Positions 54,579 through 62,176 of a stretch of 64,000 bases of DNA are shown here, piece after piece (within the stretch, counting starts at the first letter, position 1; every line of letters starts with the position of its first letter). Under the pieces are notes generated by a model. The model made no database searches, was not told the origin of the DNA, and worked only from the letters and a program-made list of their open reading frames with translations. This stretch comes from Croceicoccus hydrothermalis (GTDB lineage Bacteria > Pseudomonadota > Alphaproteobacteria > Sphingomonadales > Sphingomonadaceae), in assembly GCF_022378335.1 (NCBI RefSeq), contig NZ_JAIQCI010000003.1, positions 124,001-188,000 on the forward strand, read 5' to 3'. The position numbers were made by a program, and so were the translations under genes.

Positions 54579-55883
54579 TCATTCCATCATCTGCAGCAAC
54601 CCATCGACCGTGCTCGTCGCGAAACCGACCGCGCTGTCCGAAATGCCATAGGGGATCAGGATTTGCTCCCCCATTTTCATCACGCCGCAGGTATAGACGA
54701 CATTCGGCACGTAACCCGACCGGTCGTCGTCTTCCGCCGTCAATACGGGCGCCTTGCTGCGTGCGAGGACCTTCGACGGGTCGTCCAGGTCGAGCAAGGC
54801 ACAGCCCAGCGAATATTTGCGCATCGCGCCGACCCCGTGGGTAAAGAGCAACCAGCCATGTTCGGTCAGCACCGGGCTGCCGCAATTGCCGATCTGAATG
54901 AACTCCCACGGATATTTCGGCCCCATGAGCAGCACGCCTTCGTCGTCCCACCGGTCGATCCTGTCGGAGCGGAGCAGGAACAGGTTCTTGCCGTCCTGCC
55001 GCCCGACCATCGCATAGCGTCCGTCGATCTTCTGCGGGAAGAGCGCCATGCCCTTGTTACGCCCCGCGGCCCCTTCGATCGGTTCGAGCGTGAAGCTGCG
55101 GAAATCGCGGGTGCGCAGCAATTCGGAACGGATCGCATGCCCGCTATAGGCGGTATAGGTGCCGATCCATTCGTAATCCCCGCCGCCATGGTCGAAACGC
55201 ACCAGGCGCAGATCCTCGAGCCCGCCCGATTGCTGTTCGGTAATGGGGAAGATGACGGTATGCGACAGATTGCTGTCCGGGTTGCGGAACACGGTGACCG
55301 CGCCATCGCCGGCAACCTCGGCCTCGCCGCTGTCGACCGCGGTGGCAAAGGCGCCCTGCGGCCAGAGCGTGAATTCGCCGTCGCGGTCCATGATCCCTTC
55401 GCGAAAGGCGATGGAGCTGATGTGCCCCTCCCCCACCGCGCGGAGCGACAGGACGAAACGGCAGCTGTCCTCGTCCAGCCCGGACTGATCGGGATGGGGC
55501 ACGATCGACGGGTTCATCAACGCCGCCGCCGCATAGGTATATTCGTGGCAGAAATAGCTGCCGATGAGCTTGCGCCGCATGTCGCCGAAACGCGCGGCGT
55601 CGAGGCCGAGCACGTCCTCCACCTCGCGATAACGCTCCTCGAACACCGCCTCCGTCTGCCAGTGGCGTTCGCTAAAATCGGTCAGCACGCGCTTGTATTC
55701 GGTCGCGACCGCCGCGTCGGACAGGTTCGCGATATCTTCCACCAGCCGCATGGCGCGATTGCCATCGGCGGTGCGGGCCTGCCAGCCCAGGTGAAACGGC
55801 CTTAGAACAACGCGCGACGGATCGGCATGAAGCCGCTTATCGGATATGTTTAGTGGACTTTCCGGATAGTCGCTGGTTCTCAA
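54579..55883 (-). CDS. Glycoside hydrolase/phosphorylase family 130 protein
   Basis: A 434-aa five-bladed beta-propeller enzyme of GH130. Family blocks include EYTYAAAALMNPSIVPHPDQ, LSLRAVGEGHISSIAFREG, GLEDLRLVRF and the C-terminal YVPNVVYTCG with ILIPYGISDSAVGFA. GH130 enzymes phosphorolyse, hydrolyse or transfer beta-mannosides; the exact linkage cannot be told from sequence. There is no signal peptide. No ATG fits the N-terminus. I chose TTG 55883 because GGGAG lies 6 nt upstream, giving a 47-bp overlap with the glycosyltransferase gene before it and implying coupled expression. Confidence 0.9.
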   Translation of the reverse strand: MRTSDYPESPLNISDKRLHADPSRVVLRPFHLGWQARTADGNRAMRLVEDIANLSDAAVATEYKRVLTDFSERHWQTEAVFEERYREVEDVLGLDAARFGDMRRKLIGSYFCHEYTYAAAALMNPSIVPHPDQSGLDEDSCRFVLSLRAVGEGHISSIAFREGIMDRDGEFTLWPQGAFATAVDSGEAEVAGDGAVTVFRNPDSNLSHTVIFPITEQQSGGLEDLRLVRFDHGGGDYEWIGTYTAYSGHAIRSELLRTRDFRSFTLEPIEGAAGRNKGMALFPQKIDGRYAMVGRQDGKNLFLLRSDRIDRWDDEGVLLMGPKYPWEFIQIGNCGSPVLTEHGWLLFTHGVGAMRKYSLGCALLDLDDPSKVLARSKAPVLTAEDDDRSGYVPNVVYTCGVMKMGEQILIPYGISDSAVGFATSTVDGLLQMME

Positions 55884-58188
55884 AAAGATCTCCCGTCGAA
55901 TTGCCCGGCTGCGAACGCGCAAGAGCCGTCATCGCATAATAGGACAACTGGAATGCCAGTATCGACTCCGCTCCGCAATTGCGATTCGCGCCGCGCGGCG
56001 TGATTCCATCGCGGCAATGCCCGGTCCTGATGTCAGCCAGATGAACCCCGCGATCATTGCCGCCGAAAAACCAGCAATAGGCGATCCGCGCATGCTCGAA
56101 CCAGCGCGCCTCGCCCGTGACGGCAAAGGCCGCCGCCGCCGCCTCGATCGCGGCAAGCGCCTCGAGCGGTTGTTGATCGAAGGGCAGGATTTCGTGGGCA
56201 AGGTTGAAACTGTCCGAACCGACGGGGCGGAAATTGCCGGTCGCGGAGCGTTGCTGCTCATTGATCCAGGCGAGGCTGGACAGCCCGGCCTCCAGCCATT
56301 CGTCGCGCCCGCAAATGCGTCCCGCCTCGATCAATGCCTGCGACAGGCGCGGATTGTCGTAGCCCACCACCGCCTCGAACCAGGCCCAGTCGGGCCGCCG
56401 CGCCGCCGCGATCAAGCGGCACAGGAACGCCCCGCCGTTTTCAAGCACGGCGCGCGCCTGTTCACGGTCCGGCTCCTGCGCAAGCCGCCCGGCCGCGCCC
56501 AGCATGGTGAACGCCACCGTGCGCGGCGAATCGAGTTCGGCCACGGCGGGCAAGGCCTCGTCAAAAAGGGTTTTCGCCCACCAGCGCAAATCCTCGTCCC
56601 GGCCCCGCGCGCACGTCTGACCAAGCGCCCAGAGCGAGCGGCCATTGCTGTCGTCCGACCCCTCCTCCTCGCACCAGCGGCGGTCGAAACCCATGAAATT
56701 GCGGAAACGGCGGCGATCGGGGTTCCACGCCTGCTGAATGAAGGAGGCAAAGCCCGACGCCATGCGCGCCGCTTCGTCGTCGCCCATCGCCTCGGCCACG
56801 TTGACGAGCATCAGCGCGCGGGCATTGTCGTCCACGCAATATCCGTGGCGCCGGTCGGGCACCCTTCCGATCGCGTGCTGATACATGCCGGTGTCGTCGC
56901 ACATCGCGGTAAAGCCCGACATGCCCGGCATCGCGAGCAGCGGCACGGGCGTCGCCGCCTGCCGCGCGACCACGCGGTTGAGCAGGCTGGCCGTCGCATC
57001 GGCAAAGCGCGGCCAGATCGTCTTGCGCCCGCGGGCATAGGCGCGCCGTTGCATCGCCTCCAGCCGTTCGGGCTCGTCGAGCAGGCCGTTGACGGCGCGG
57101 GCGATACCCTCGCTGTCGCCCGGCGCCACGAACTCGCCCACGCCATCGCTCAGCAATTCGCGGGCGTGGAGATAGGGCGTCGACACCACCGCCTTGCCCA
57201 GCGCGACGGCATAGCTGAGCGTGCCGGAGGTCGATTGCTGCATATTGGGATAGGCGGTGATGTAGATGTCGCAGCTTTCCAGCTGATCGAGCAGCTCATC
57301 GGTATCGACGAAGCGATTGTCCCACACCACGTGATCCGTCACGCCCAGCCTCTCGGCCAGCGCCTTCAGCCCGTCGCGATAGCTCTCGCCCTCCTGCGCG
57401 ACGAGATTGGGATGCGTCGCGCCGACGATGCGATAGATCGTTTCGGGATGGCGCGCGACGATGGCCGGCAACGCCTCGATCACGTTCTCCAGCCCCTTGC
57501 CCGGCCCGAGCAGGCCGAAGCTGGTCAGCACACGGCGGCCTTCGAGGCCCATGCGCGCCTTGAACTCGGCCTGCCGGCCAAACGGGCGGTCGGGTGCGCC
57601 ATGTTCGATCACCGCGACACGGTCGGCCCCCACGCCATAGCGTTCGGCGAGAAGATTGGCCGAATGGCGCGACATCACCATCACCCGGCTCGCCCGGTTC
57701 AGCAGGTGATCGAGAATTTCGCGCTGCCGTTCCGACGGGTCGGCCAGCACCGTATGCAGGGTAAGCACCAGCGGCGCGGCCAGCCGGTCGACGAGGTCGA
57801 GGACCATCTCGCCCGACGTGCCGCCGAAAATGCCATATTCGTGTTGCAGCCAGACGGCATCGACGCCGCTTTCGTTGATACGCCGCGCCGCCCGGGCGTA
57901 GGACGCGGCATCGTGCGCCGCGATCGTGCCGGCCACGTCGTCATAGGAAAGACCCTGCGCCGGATCGTCCATGGCATAGATGTCGAGTGCAATTTCCGGG
58001 TGGAACCGGGCGAGCTGTTCGACGATGTCGCCGGTAAAGGTCGCGATCCCGCATTGGCGCGGGGTGTAGGTTCCGATGAGTGCGACCCGCCTGTACACCG
58101 GATCGCTACCCTCGTTCGCGGGATCGGCGCTCTTGCGCTCCTTCTGGAACAGGGAAACCACGTCGGATACAACGGGATTTTCGGTCAT
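55837..58188 (-). CDS. GT4 glycosyltransferase fused to a glycan-processing-like domain
   Basis: A 783-aa two-part protein. Residues about 30-400 form a GT-B glycosyltransferase of family GT4: RRVALIGTYTPRQCGIATFT near the start, an HEYGIFGG acceptor-side loop, LLGPGKGLENVIEALP, and the donor motif region SCDIYITAYPNMQQSTSGTLSYAVALGKAVVSTPY with its E-x7-E-like end. Residues about 425-760 resemble an (alpha/alpha)6 toroid with aromatic-rich helices (HGYCVDDNARALMLV, FNLAHEILPFDQQPLEAL, WFFGGNDRG). No signal peptide or membrane span. It heads the block GT4-GH130-manC-manA, so GDP-mannose is the likely donor. Confidence 0.88.
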   Translation of the reverse strand: MTENPVVSDVVSLFQKERKSADPANEGSDPVYRRVALIGTYTPRQCGIATFTGDIVEQLARFHPEIALDIYAMDDPAQGLSYDDVAGTIAAHDAASYARAARRINESGVDAVWLQHEYGIFGGTSGEMVLDLVDRLAAPLVLTLHTVLADPSERQREILDHLLNRASRVMVMSRHSANLLAERYGVGADRVAVIEHGAPDRPFGRQAEFKARMGLEGRRVLTSFGLLGPGKGLENVIEALPAIVARHPETIYRIVGATHPNLVAQEGESYRDGLKALAERLGVTDHVVWDNRFVDTDELLDQLESCDIYITAYPNMQQSTSGTLSYAVALGKAVVSTPYLHARELLSDGVGEFVAPGDSEGIARAVNGLLDEPERLEAMQRRAYARGRKTIWPRFADATASLLNRVVARQAATPVPLLAMPGMSGFTAMCDDTGMYQHAIGRVPDRRHGYCVDDNARALMLVNVAEAMGDDEAARMASGFASFIQQAWNPDRRRFRNFMGFDRRWCEEEGSDDSNGRSLWALGQTCARGRDEDLRWWAKTLFDEALPAVAELDSPRTVAFTMLGAAGRLAQEPDREQARAVLENGGAFLCRLIAAARRPDWAWFEAVVGYDNPRLSQALIEAGRICGRDEWLEAGLSSLAWINEQQRSATGNFRPVGSDSFNLAHEILPFDQQPLEALAAIEAAAAAFAVTGEARWFEHARIAYCWFFGGNDRGVHLADIRTGHCRDGITPRGANRNCGAESILAFQLSYYAMTALARSQPGNSTGDLFENQRLSGKSTKHIR

Positions 58189-58412
58189 CGGCGCGAACCT
58201 TTAAATAAAGCGTTAACCTCGTTAATCCAGTGCCTTGCGAGTGGTTCCCGCGATTGCGAACATCGGTCCGAATACGGGCCAGTTTGCCCCCTCGCACCGG
58301 TCGAGACGAGTCGAAAAAGCGTCCACCACCAACATCCTACGCCCTTTTTTCGCAAAGCGCGAAGATTTTGTGCGGTTGCGAGATAACCCGCCGTCGCCAC
58401 GCGCCGCCGCGC
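58189..58412. other. AT-rich leader upstream of the mannoside gene block
   Basis: The 224 bp between the TonB-family gene and the glycosyltransferase start contains TTAAATAAAGCGTTAACCTCGTTAATCC (read on the plus strand) close to the start codon, with two TTAACG-type half-repeats. It is notably AT-rich for this window and probably contains the promoter of the block; I cannot assign hexamers with confidence. Confidence 0.35.
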
Positions 58413-59138
58413 TTACTGCCACCACCATTGTTTCCAGCCCGTGCGCTCCGCCACCGGGTCGCCATTCGCCCCGATCGCGGGACGATAGCGGAACCGTTCC
58501 ACCACCAGCCTGCAGGTGATGCGATCGACCTCGGCATTGCCGCTGCTGCTGCGCACGGAGCAATCGCGGGCGCGGCCGTCGGTGCCTACGGTGAAATACA
58601 CGATGACGAAGGCGCCATTGCGGTCGGGCGCGCTGTTGCGGGGGAAATCACGCGCGGTGATTTCGCCGGCGATCTTTTCCGCCCCGCGGATCGCGGCGCC
58701 GCCCCCGCCGGGTCCCGTGCCGGAACCGCCGCTCCCCGTGCCGATGCCGCCTCCGCCGCTGCCCGGACCCGCCTCTCCTGCGCCGGAGCGGTTCTCATTG
58801 CCCTTTGCCGCCGCGGGGGGCGCGGGCGGCGCTGGCCTTTCCACGCGCGGCTTTGGCGCGGCGACTTCACGGGGCGTCGCCTCCGCCGCCTCGGGCGCGG
58901 CGGCACCGTCGGGTTCTGGCGCGGCCATGGTCGGTTCGGGTTCGGGTTCGGGCGCCGGTTCCGGCGTGTCGAGCGGCACGGCAAAGGACGCCACCGAACG
59001 CAGCGTGTCGGGTACGACGTCGATGTCGAACGCACGCAGAAGCGCGAAGATCGCCGCGATATGGAGCAACGCAACGACGACGACGGTCGCGACGCGGCGC
59101 CTGTCGGGCCGGCGGCGGCGGAGAGATGAAGAGGGCAT
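58413..59138 (-). CDS. TonB family energy-transducing protein
   Basis: A 241-aa protein. A basic N-terminus (SLRRRRPDRRR) and one membrane span (about residues 17-38) are followed by a Pro/Glu-rich periplasmic linker, then a Gly/Ser-rich tract (about residues 115-145). The C-terminal TonB domain contains GAFVIVYFTVGTDGRARDCSVRSSSGNAEVDRITCRLVVERFRYRPA. It couples the proton-motive force to TonB receptors through ExbBD, which are not adjacent. The two cysteines in the TonB domain may form a disulfide. The tail ends in aromatic GWKQWWWQ, an unusual finish. It is divergent from the M10 protease gene. Confidence 0.9.
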   Translation of the reverse strand: MPSSSLRRRRPDRRRVATVVVVALLHIAAIFALLRAFDIDVVPDTLRSVASFAVPLDTPEPAPEPEPEPTMAAPEPDGAAAPEAAEATPREVAAPKPRVERPAPPAPPAAAKGNENRSGAGEAGPGSGGGGIGTGSGGSGTGPGGGGAAIRGAEKIAGEITARDFPRNSAPDRNGAFVIVYFTVGTDGRARDCSVRSSSGNAEVDRITCRLVVERFRYRPAIGANGDPVAERTGWKQWWWQ

Positions 59139-59419
59139 CGGGATTAGAGGCCTCGAAAGCGCGGTTCGTTCCCGCGGCCCCTCCCGGCGGGCCGGGCGAG
59201 ACGTTGGGTGCATGCCGGCCCCGCGACGAGCCGCGCGAAAAAAAAATGCGCTTTTCCGGGAACCAAACGCCAATCGAGGCCGCGTATGGTCCGTCAAAAC
59301 GTTAACACGCGCTTGCGCTTGGCTAAGTAGTTGCATAGGCTACGAATCCGGGCTGGGAAGATAAGGGCGCACGGGTCGCGCGATTATCGTTATTCCGGCC
59401 TTCCATGTTTGGAGGGTTC
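59139..59419. other. Intergenic region between tonB-family and M10 protease genes
   Basis: 281 bp. It contains a run of nine A (near 59239-59247) and, closer to the protease, TTGCGC-17 bp-TAGGCT as a weak promoter candidate. No ORF looks coding. Confidence 0.3.
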
Positions 59420-60937
59420 ATGAGCAAATATTACACGTCCGAAATCACGCCGCTCGATCATGAGGATCACGACATCGATCCCGTCGATTTCAGCCTCGAT
59501 CCCTATGTCGGGGCCGGCTGGCGCGGCAAGACGGTCGCCGATCTCGATCAGGTGATCGACCAGATCGACAGCGGCCGGGCACAGAAAGTGACTGCCAACA
59601 ACACGATCACCTACACCTTCCTCAAGGAAGGGCAGGACCTGATCGGCATCTACAACAACAAGAAATACGGCTTCACCGCCGGCGAAGGCCTCGCCGCCTT
59701 CTCGCCCGAGCAGCGGGACGAGGCACGCGAATCGATTGAGCTCTGGGACGACCTCATCGCACCCAGCTTCGTGGAATCGAACGGCCGCGGCGCCGATATT
59801 CAGTTCGCCAATTCCACCGATCCGGCACAGGCCTACGCCTATTACCCGAGCGAGCAGGGCGGCCAGAAATATCTGGGCGACGTGTTCGTGGCCGATCCCG
59901 AAGTGAACTGGACCAATGCCTGGCTCGGTTTCGGCGGCTATGGCGCGACGACGCTGATCCACGAACTCGGCCATGCCATCGGGCTGAGCCACCCCGGCGC
60001 GTATAATGGCGCGGGCGCGACCACCTATGCCGCGCAGGCCGAATATGCCCAGGATTCCGAGCAGTACACGCTCATGTCCTACTGGGGCATGGAGGCGACC
60101 TCGATCAACCAGTACAACGTCGACTGGAGCACGCTGTATTACAACAATCCGCAGACGCCGCTCGTCCACGACATCCTGACCATTCAGGACAAGTATGGCG
60201 CGGACATGACTACGCGGGCCGACGATACGGTCTATGGCTGGAATTCGACGGCGCGCAATGCGGTCTATGACTTCTCGCAGAACCTGTTCCCCTATCTGTC
60301 GATCTACGATGCCGGCGGCAACGATACGATCGACATGTCGGGCGCGGGCGCGGGCGTCTTCATCGACCTCACCCCCGGTTCGTTCAGCGCCGGTGCGGCC
60401 GACATTCCCGATGCGGATGTCATCAATGCCCGCCGCGACGTGATCGAGGACATCAATGGCAGCACGCTGCGCGACATCACCGATGCCAATGTCGCGGCGT
60501 ACAAGGCGGTCTACAAGCCGTATTACGAAAGCCTGATCGAATCCGACACCGGCGTCGATGGCGTGTTCGCGACGGCCTATGACAATCTCTCGATCGCCTA
60601 TGGCACCATCATCGAGAACGCCATCGGGTCGAGCGAGCGTGACTTCCTGCGCGGCAACGATGTCGACAACGTGCTGACCGGTCTTGGCGGCGACGACGTG
60701 CTCGAAGGCGGTCTCGGGGCCGATATTTTCGTGGTCGGCGACGGCAATGACACGATCCTCGATTTCAGCCTCGAGGAAGACATGCTCGACCTCTCGGCTC
60801 TCGGCCTCGATGCGGGCGCACTGACCTTCAGCGAAGGGCTCGTGGAAATCGACATCGACGGCGACAGCGTCACCGATGCGACCGTGACCTTTGCCAACAA
60901 TGTCGAACTGACCGCGGAGCAGGTGATCTTCGCCTGA
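59420..60937 (+). CDS. Serralysin-like M10 zinc metalloprotease with RTX-type C-terminus
   Basis: A 505-aa protease. ATG 59420 has GGAGGG 5 nt upstream; an earlier in-frame ATG lacks this. The zinc motif H181-E-L-G-H185-A-I-G-L-S-H191 and the Met-turn LMSYW follow the M10B pattern. Residues about 285-500 contain Asp/Gly-rich Ca2+-binding sequences (GGNDTIDMSG, then GNDVDNVLTGLGGDDVLEGGLGADIF), ending in an acidic, hydrophobic tail with a VIFA end, as in type I secretion signals. There is no N-terminal Sec signal, in keeping with type I export, but no T1SS genes are in the window. Only about two canonical GGxGxDxLx repeats are present, fewer than in classic serralysins. Confidence 0.9.
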   Translation: MSKYYTSEITPLDHEDHDIDPVDFSLDPYVGAGWRGKTVADLDQVIDQIDSGRAQKVTANNTITYTFLKEGQDLIGIYNNKKYGFTAGEGLAAFSPEQRDEARESIELWDDLIAPSFVESNGRGADIQFANSTDPAQAYAYYPSEQGGQKYLGDVFVADPEVNWTNAWLGFGGYGATTLIHELGHAIGLSHPGAYNGAGATTYAAQAEYAQDSEQYTLMSYWGMEATSINQYNVDWSTLYYNNPQTPLVHDILTIQDKYGADMTTRADDTVYGWNSTARNAVYDFSQNLFPYLSIYDAGGNDTIDMSGAGAGVFIDLTPGSFSAGAADIPDADVINARRDVIEDINGSTLRDITDANVAAYKAVYKPYYESLIESDTGVDGVFATAYDNLSIAYGTIIENAIGSSERDFLRGNDVDNVLTGLGGDDVLEGGLGADIFVVGDGNDTILDFSLEEDMLDLSALGLDAGALTFSEGLVEIDIDGDSVTDATVTFANNVELTAEQVIFA

Positions 60938-60960
60938 TCCACGGATCGACTGAAACGGCG

Positions 60961-60994
60961 AAAGGGCCGGCGGAGCGATCCGCCGGCCCTTTTT
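60961..60994 (+). terminator. Strong, probably bidirectional terminator
   Basis: A perfect 14-bp inverted repeat (60961-60974 and 60979-60992) with loop GCGA and a T tract on the plus strand, 23 bp after the protease stop. The A-rich left edge gives a short T tract on the minus strand too, so it may also end the cyd operon. Confidence 0.92.
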
Positions 60995-61037
60995 CTTGAT
61001 GCCGCACCGACGAAAGCGGCCCGTCGAGATCACTGCG

Positions 61038-61169
61038 TCACGCCCCGATCCACGCGCGCAGGATCATCGCCACCACGCCGAGCACCGCCACGCTCCCCGC
61101 CCAGATCGCCGCCATCCAGGCCAGCCTCTGCCACAAGGGCCGGCGTTCGGACGCCTCTCCCGGCCGCAT
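61038..61169 (-). CDS. DUF2474 small membrane protein (cyd operon subunit-like)
   Basis: A 43-aa protein with a basic N-terminus (RPGEASERRPLWQRLA) and one membrane span (about residues 18-39). DUF2474 proteins sit directly after cydB in operons of cyanide-insensitive oxidases and are thought to play the part of CydX. Its ATG shares one base with the cydB TGA, so it is translationally coupled. Confidence 0.88.
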   Translation of the reverse strand: MRPGEASERRPLWQRLAWMAAIWAGSVAVLGVVAMILRAWIGA

Positions 61170-62176
61170 CAGTGATAGCCCTCGTGCCCGACCTTCCCGC
61201 GAAACACCCAGTATGCCCAGCCGGTGTAGATCAGGATCAGCGGCATCGTGATCGCCACGCCGATCAGCATGAAGACCTGGCTGCGTTCGGGGGCCGCGGC
61301 CTCCCATATGTCGATGCTGCCCGGCACGATATCCGGCCACATCGTCACGCCCAGCCCCGCCATGCCCAGCAGGAACAGCGCGATGCCGAGCCAGAACGGC
61401 GTCGCCTCCTTGCGCTTGAACAGCGCGCGGAACAGGAAGCCTGCGATGATGAGCGTGAGCAGCGGCACCTGGCTCGTGAAGAACAGCGCCGGCGTGTCGA
61501 GCCAGCGTTCGCGATATTCGGGCCGCAGGATGAGGTTATAGAGGCTGATCACCGCCATCAGGCCGAGCGTCAGGATCGTGCCCCACCGCGCCAGCCGATA
61601 GGCGTGGTCCTGGCACTTGCCCTCCGTCTTCCACACGAGCCAGCACGCGCCGAGCATGGCATAGCCCGCCACCACGCCGATCCCGCAGAGCAGCGTATAG
61701 GGCGTGAACCAGTCGAACCAGCTTCCGGCATATTCGCGGCCCGACACCTCGATCCCCTGAAGCAGCGCGCCGAGCGTCATCCCCTGTGCAAAGGCGGCGA
61801 TGAGCGAGCCTGCACAAAAGGCCCAGTCCCAGAACGGCCGATGTTTCGGATCGCGCCAGCGATATTCGAACGCCACCCCCCGGAACACCAGCCCCAGCAG
61901 CATCGCAATGACCAATGGATAGGTCGCGGGCAACACCACGGCATAGGCGAGCGGAAAGGCCGCGAACAAGCCGCCCCCGCCGAGCACGAGCCAGGTTTCG
62001 TTCCCGTCCCACACCGGCGCGATGGAATTCATCGCCTGATCGCGCTCCACACCGGGAGAAAAGCTTGGAAAGAGCACCCCGATGCCGAGATCGAAACCGT
62101 CCATCACGACATAGGCGAACACGGCAAAAGCGATGATGAACGCCCAGATGACGGTCAGGTCGAAATTCACGCTCAT
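61169..62176 (-). CDS. cydB: Cytochrome bd-type ubiquinol oxidase subunit II
   Basis: A 335-aa subunit with about eight membrane spans. It opens with the family FAVFAYVVMDGFDLGIGVLFP, and NSIAPVWDGNETWLVLGGGGLFAAFPLAYAV is its best-conserved block. CydB stabilises the di-haem site and forms the pseudo-dimer with CydA. The start at 62176 overlaps the cydA stop by 4 nt (ATGA). Confidence 0.97.
   Translation of the reverse strand: MSVNFDLTVIWAFIIAFAVFAYVVMDGFDLGIGVLFPSFSPGVERDQAMNSIAPVWDGNETWLVLGGGGLFAAFPLAYAVVLPATYPLVIAMLLGLVFRGVAFEYRWRDPKHRPFWDWAFCAGSLIAAFAQGMTLGALLQGIEVSGREYAGSWFDWFTPYTLLCGIGVVAGYAMLGACWLVWKTEGKCQDHAYRLARWGTILTLGLMAVISLYNLILRPEYRERWLDTPALFFTSQVPLLTLIIAGFLFRALFKRKEATPFWLGIALFLLGMAGLGVTMWPDIVPGSIDIWEAAAPERSQVFMLIGVAITMPLILIYTGWAYWVFRGKVGHEGYH

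Noticed and set aside
56017..58386. A 789-codon frame antisense to the GT4 fusion gene
   Set aside because: Arg/His/Gly-rich translation without motifs; the GT4 frame carries clear family signatures.
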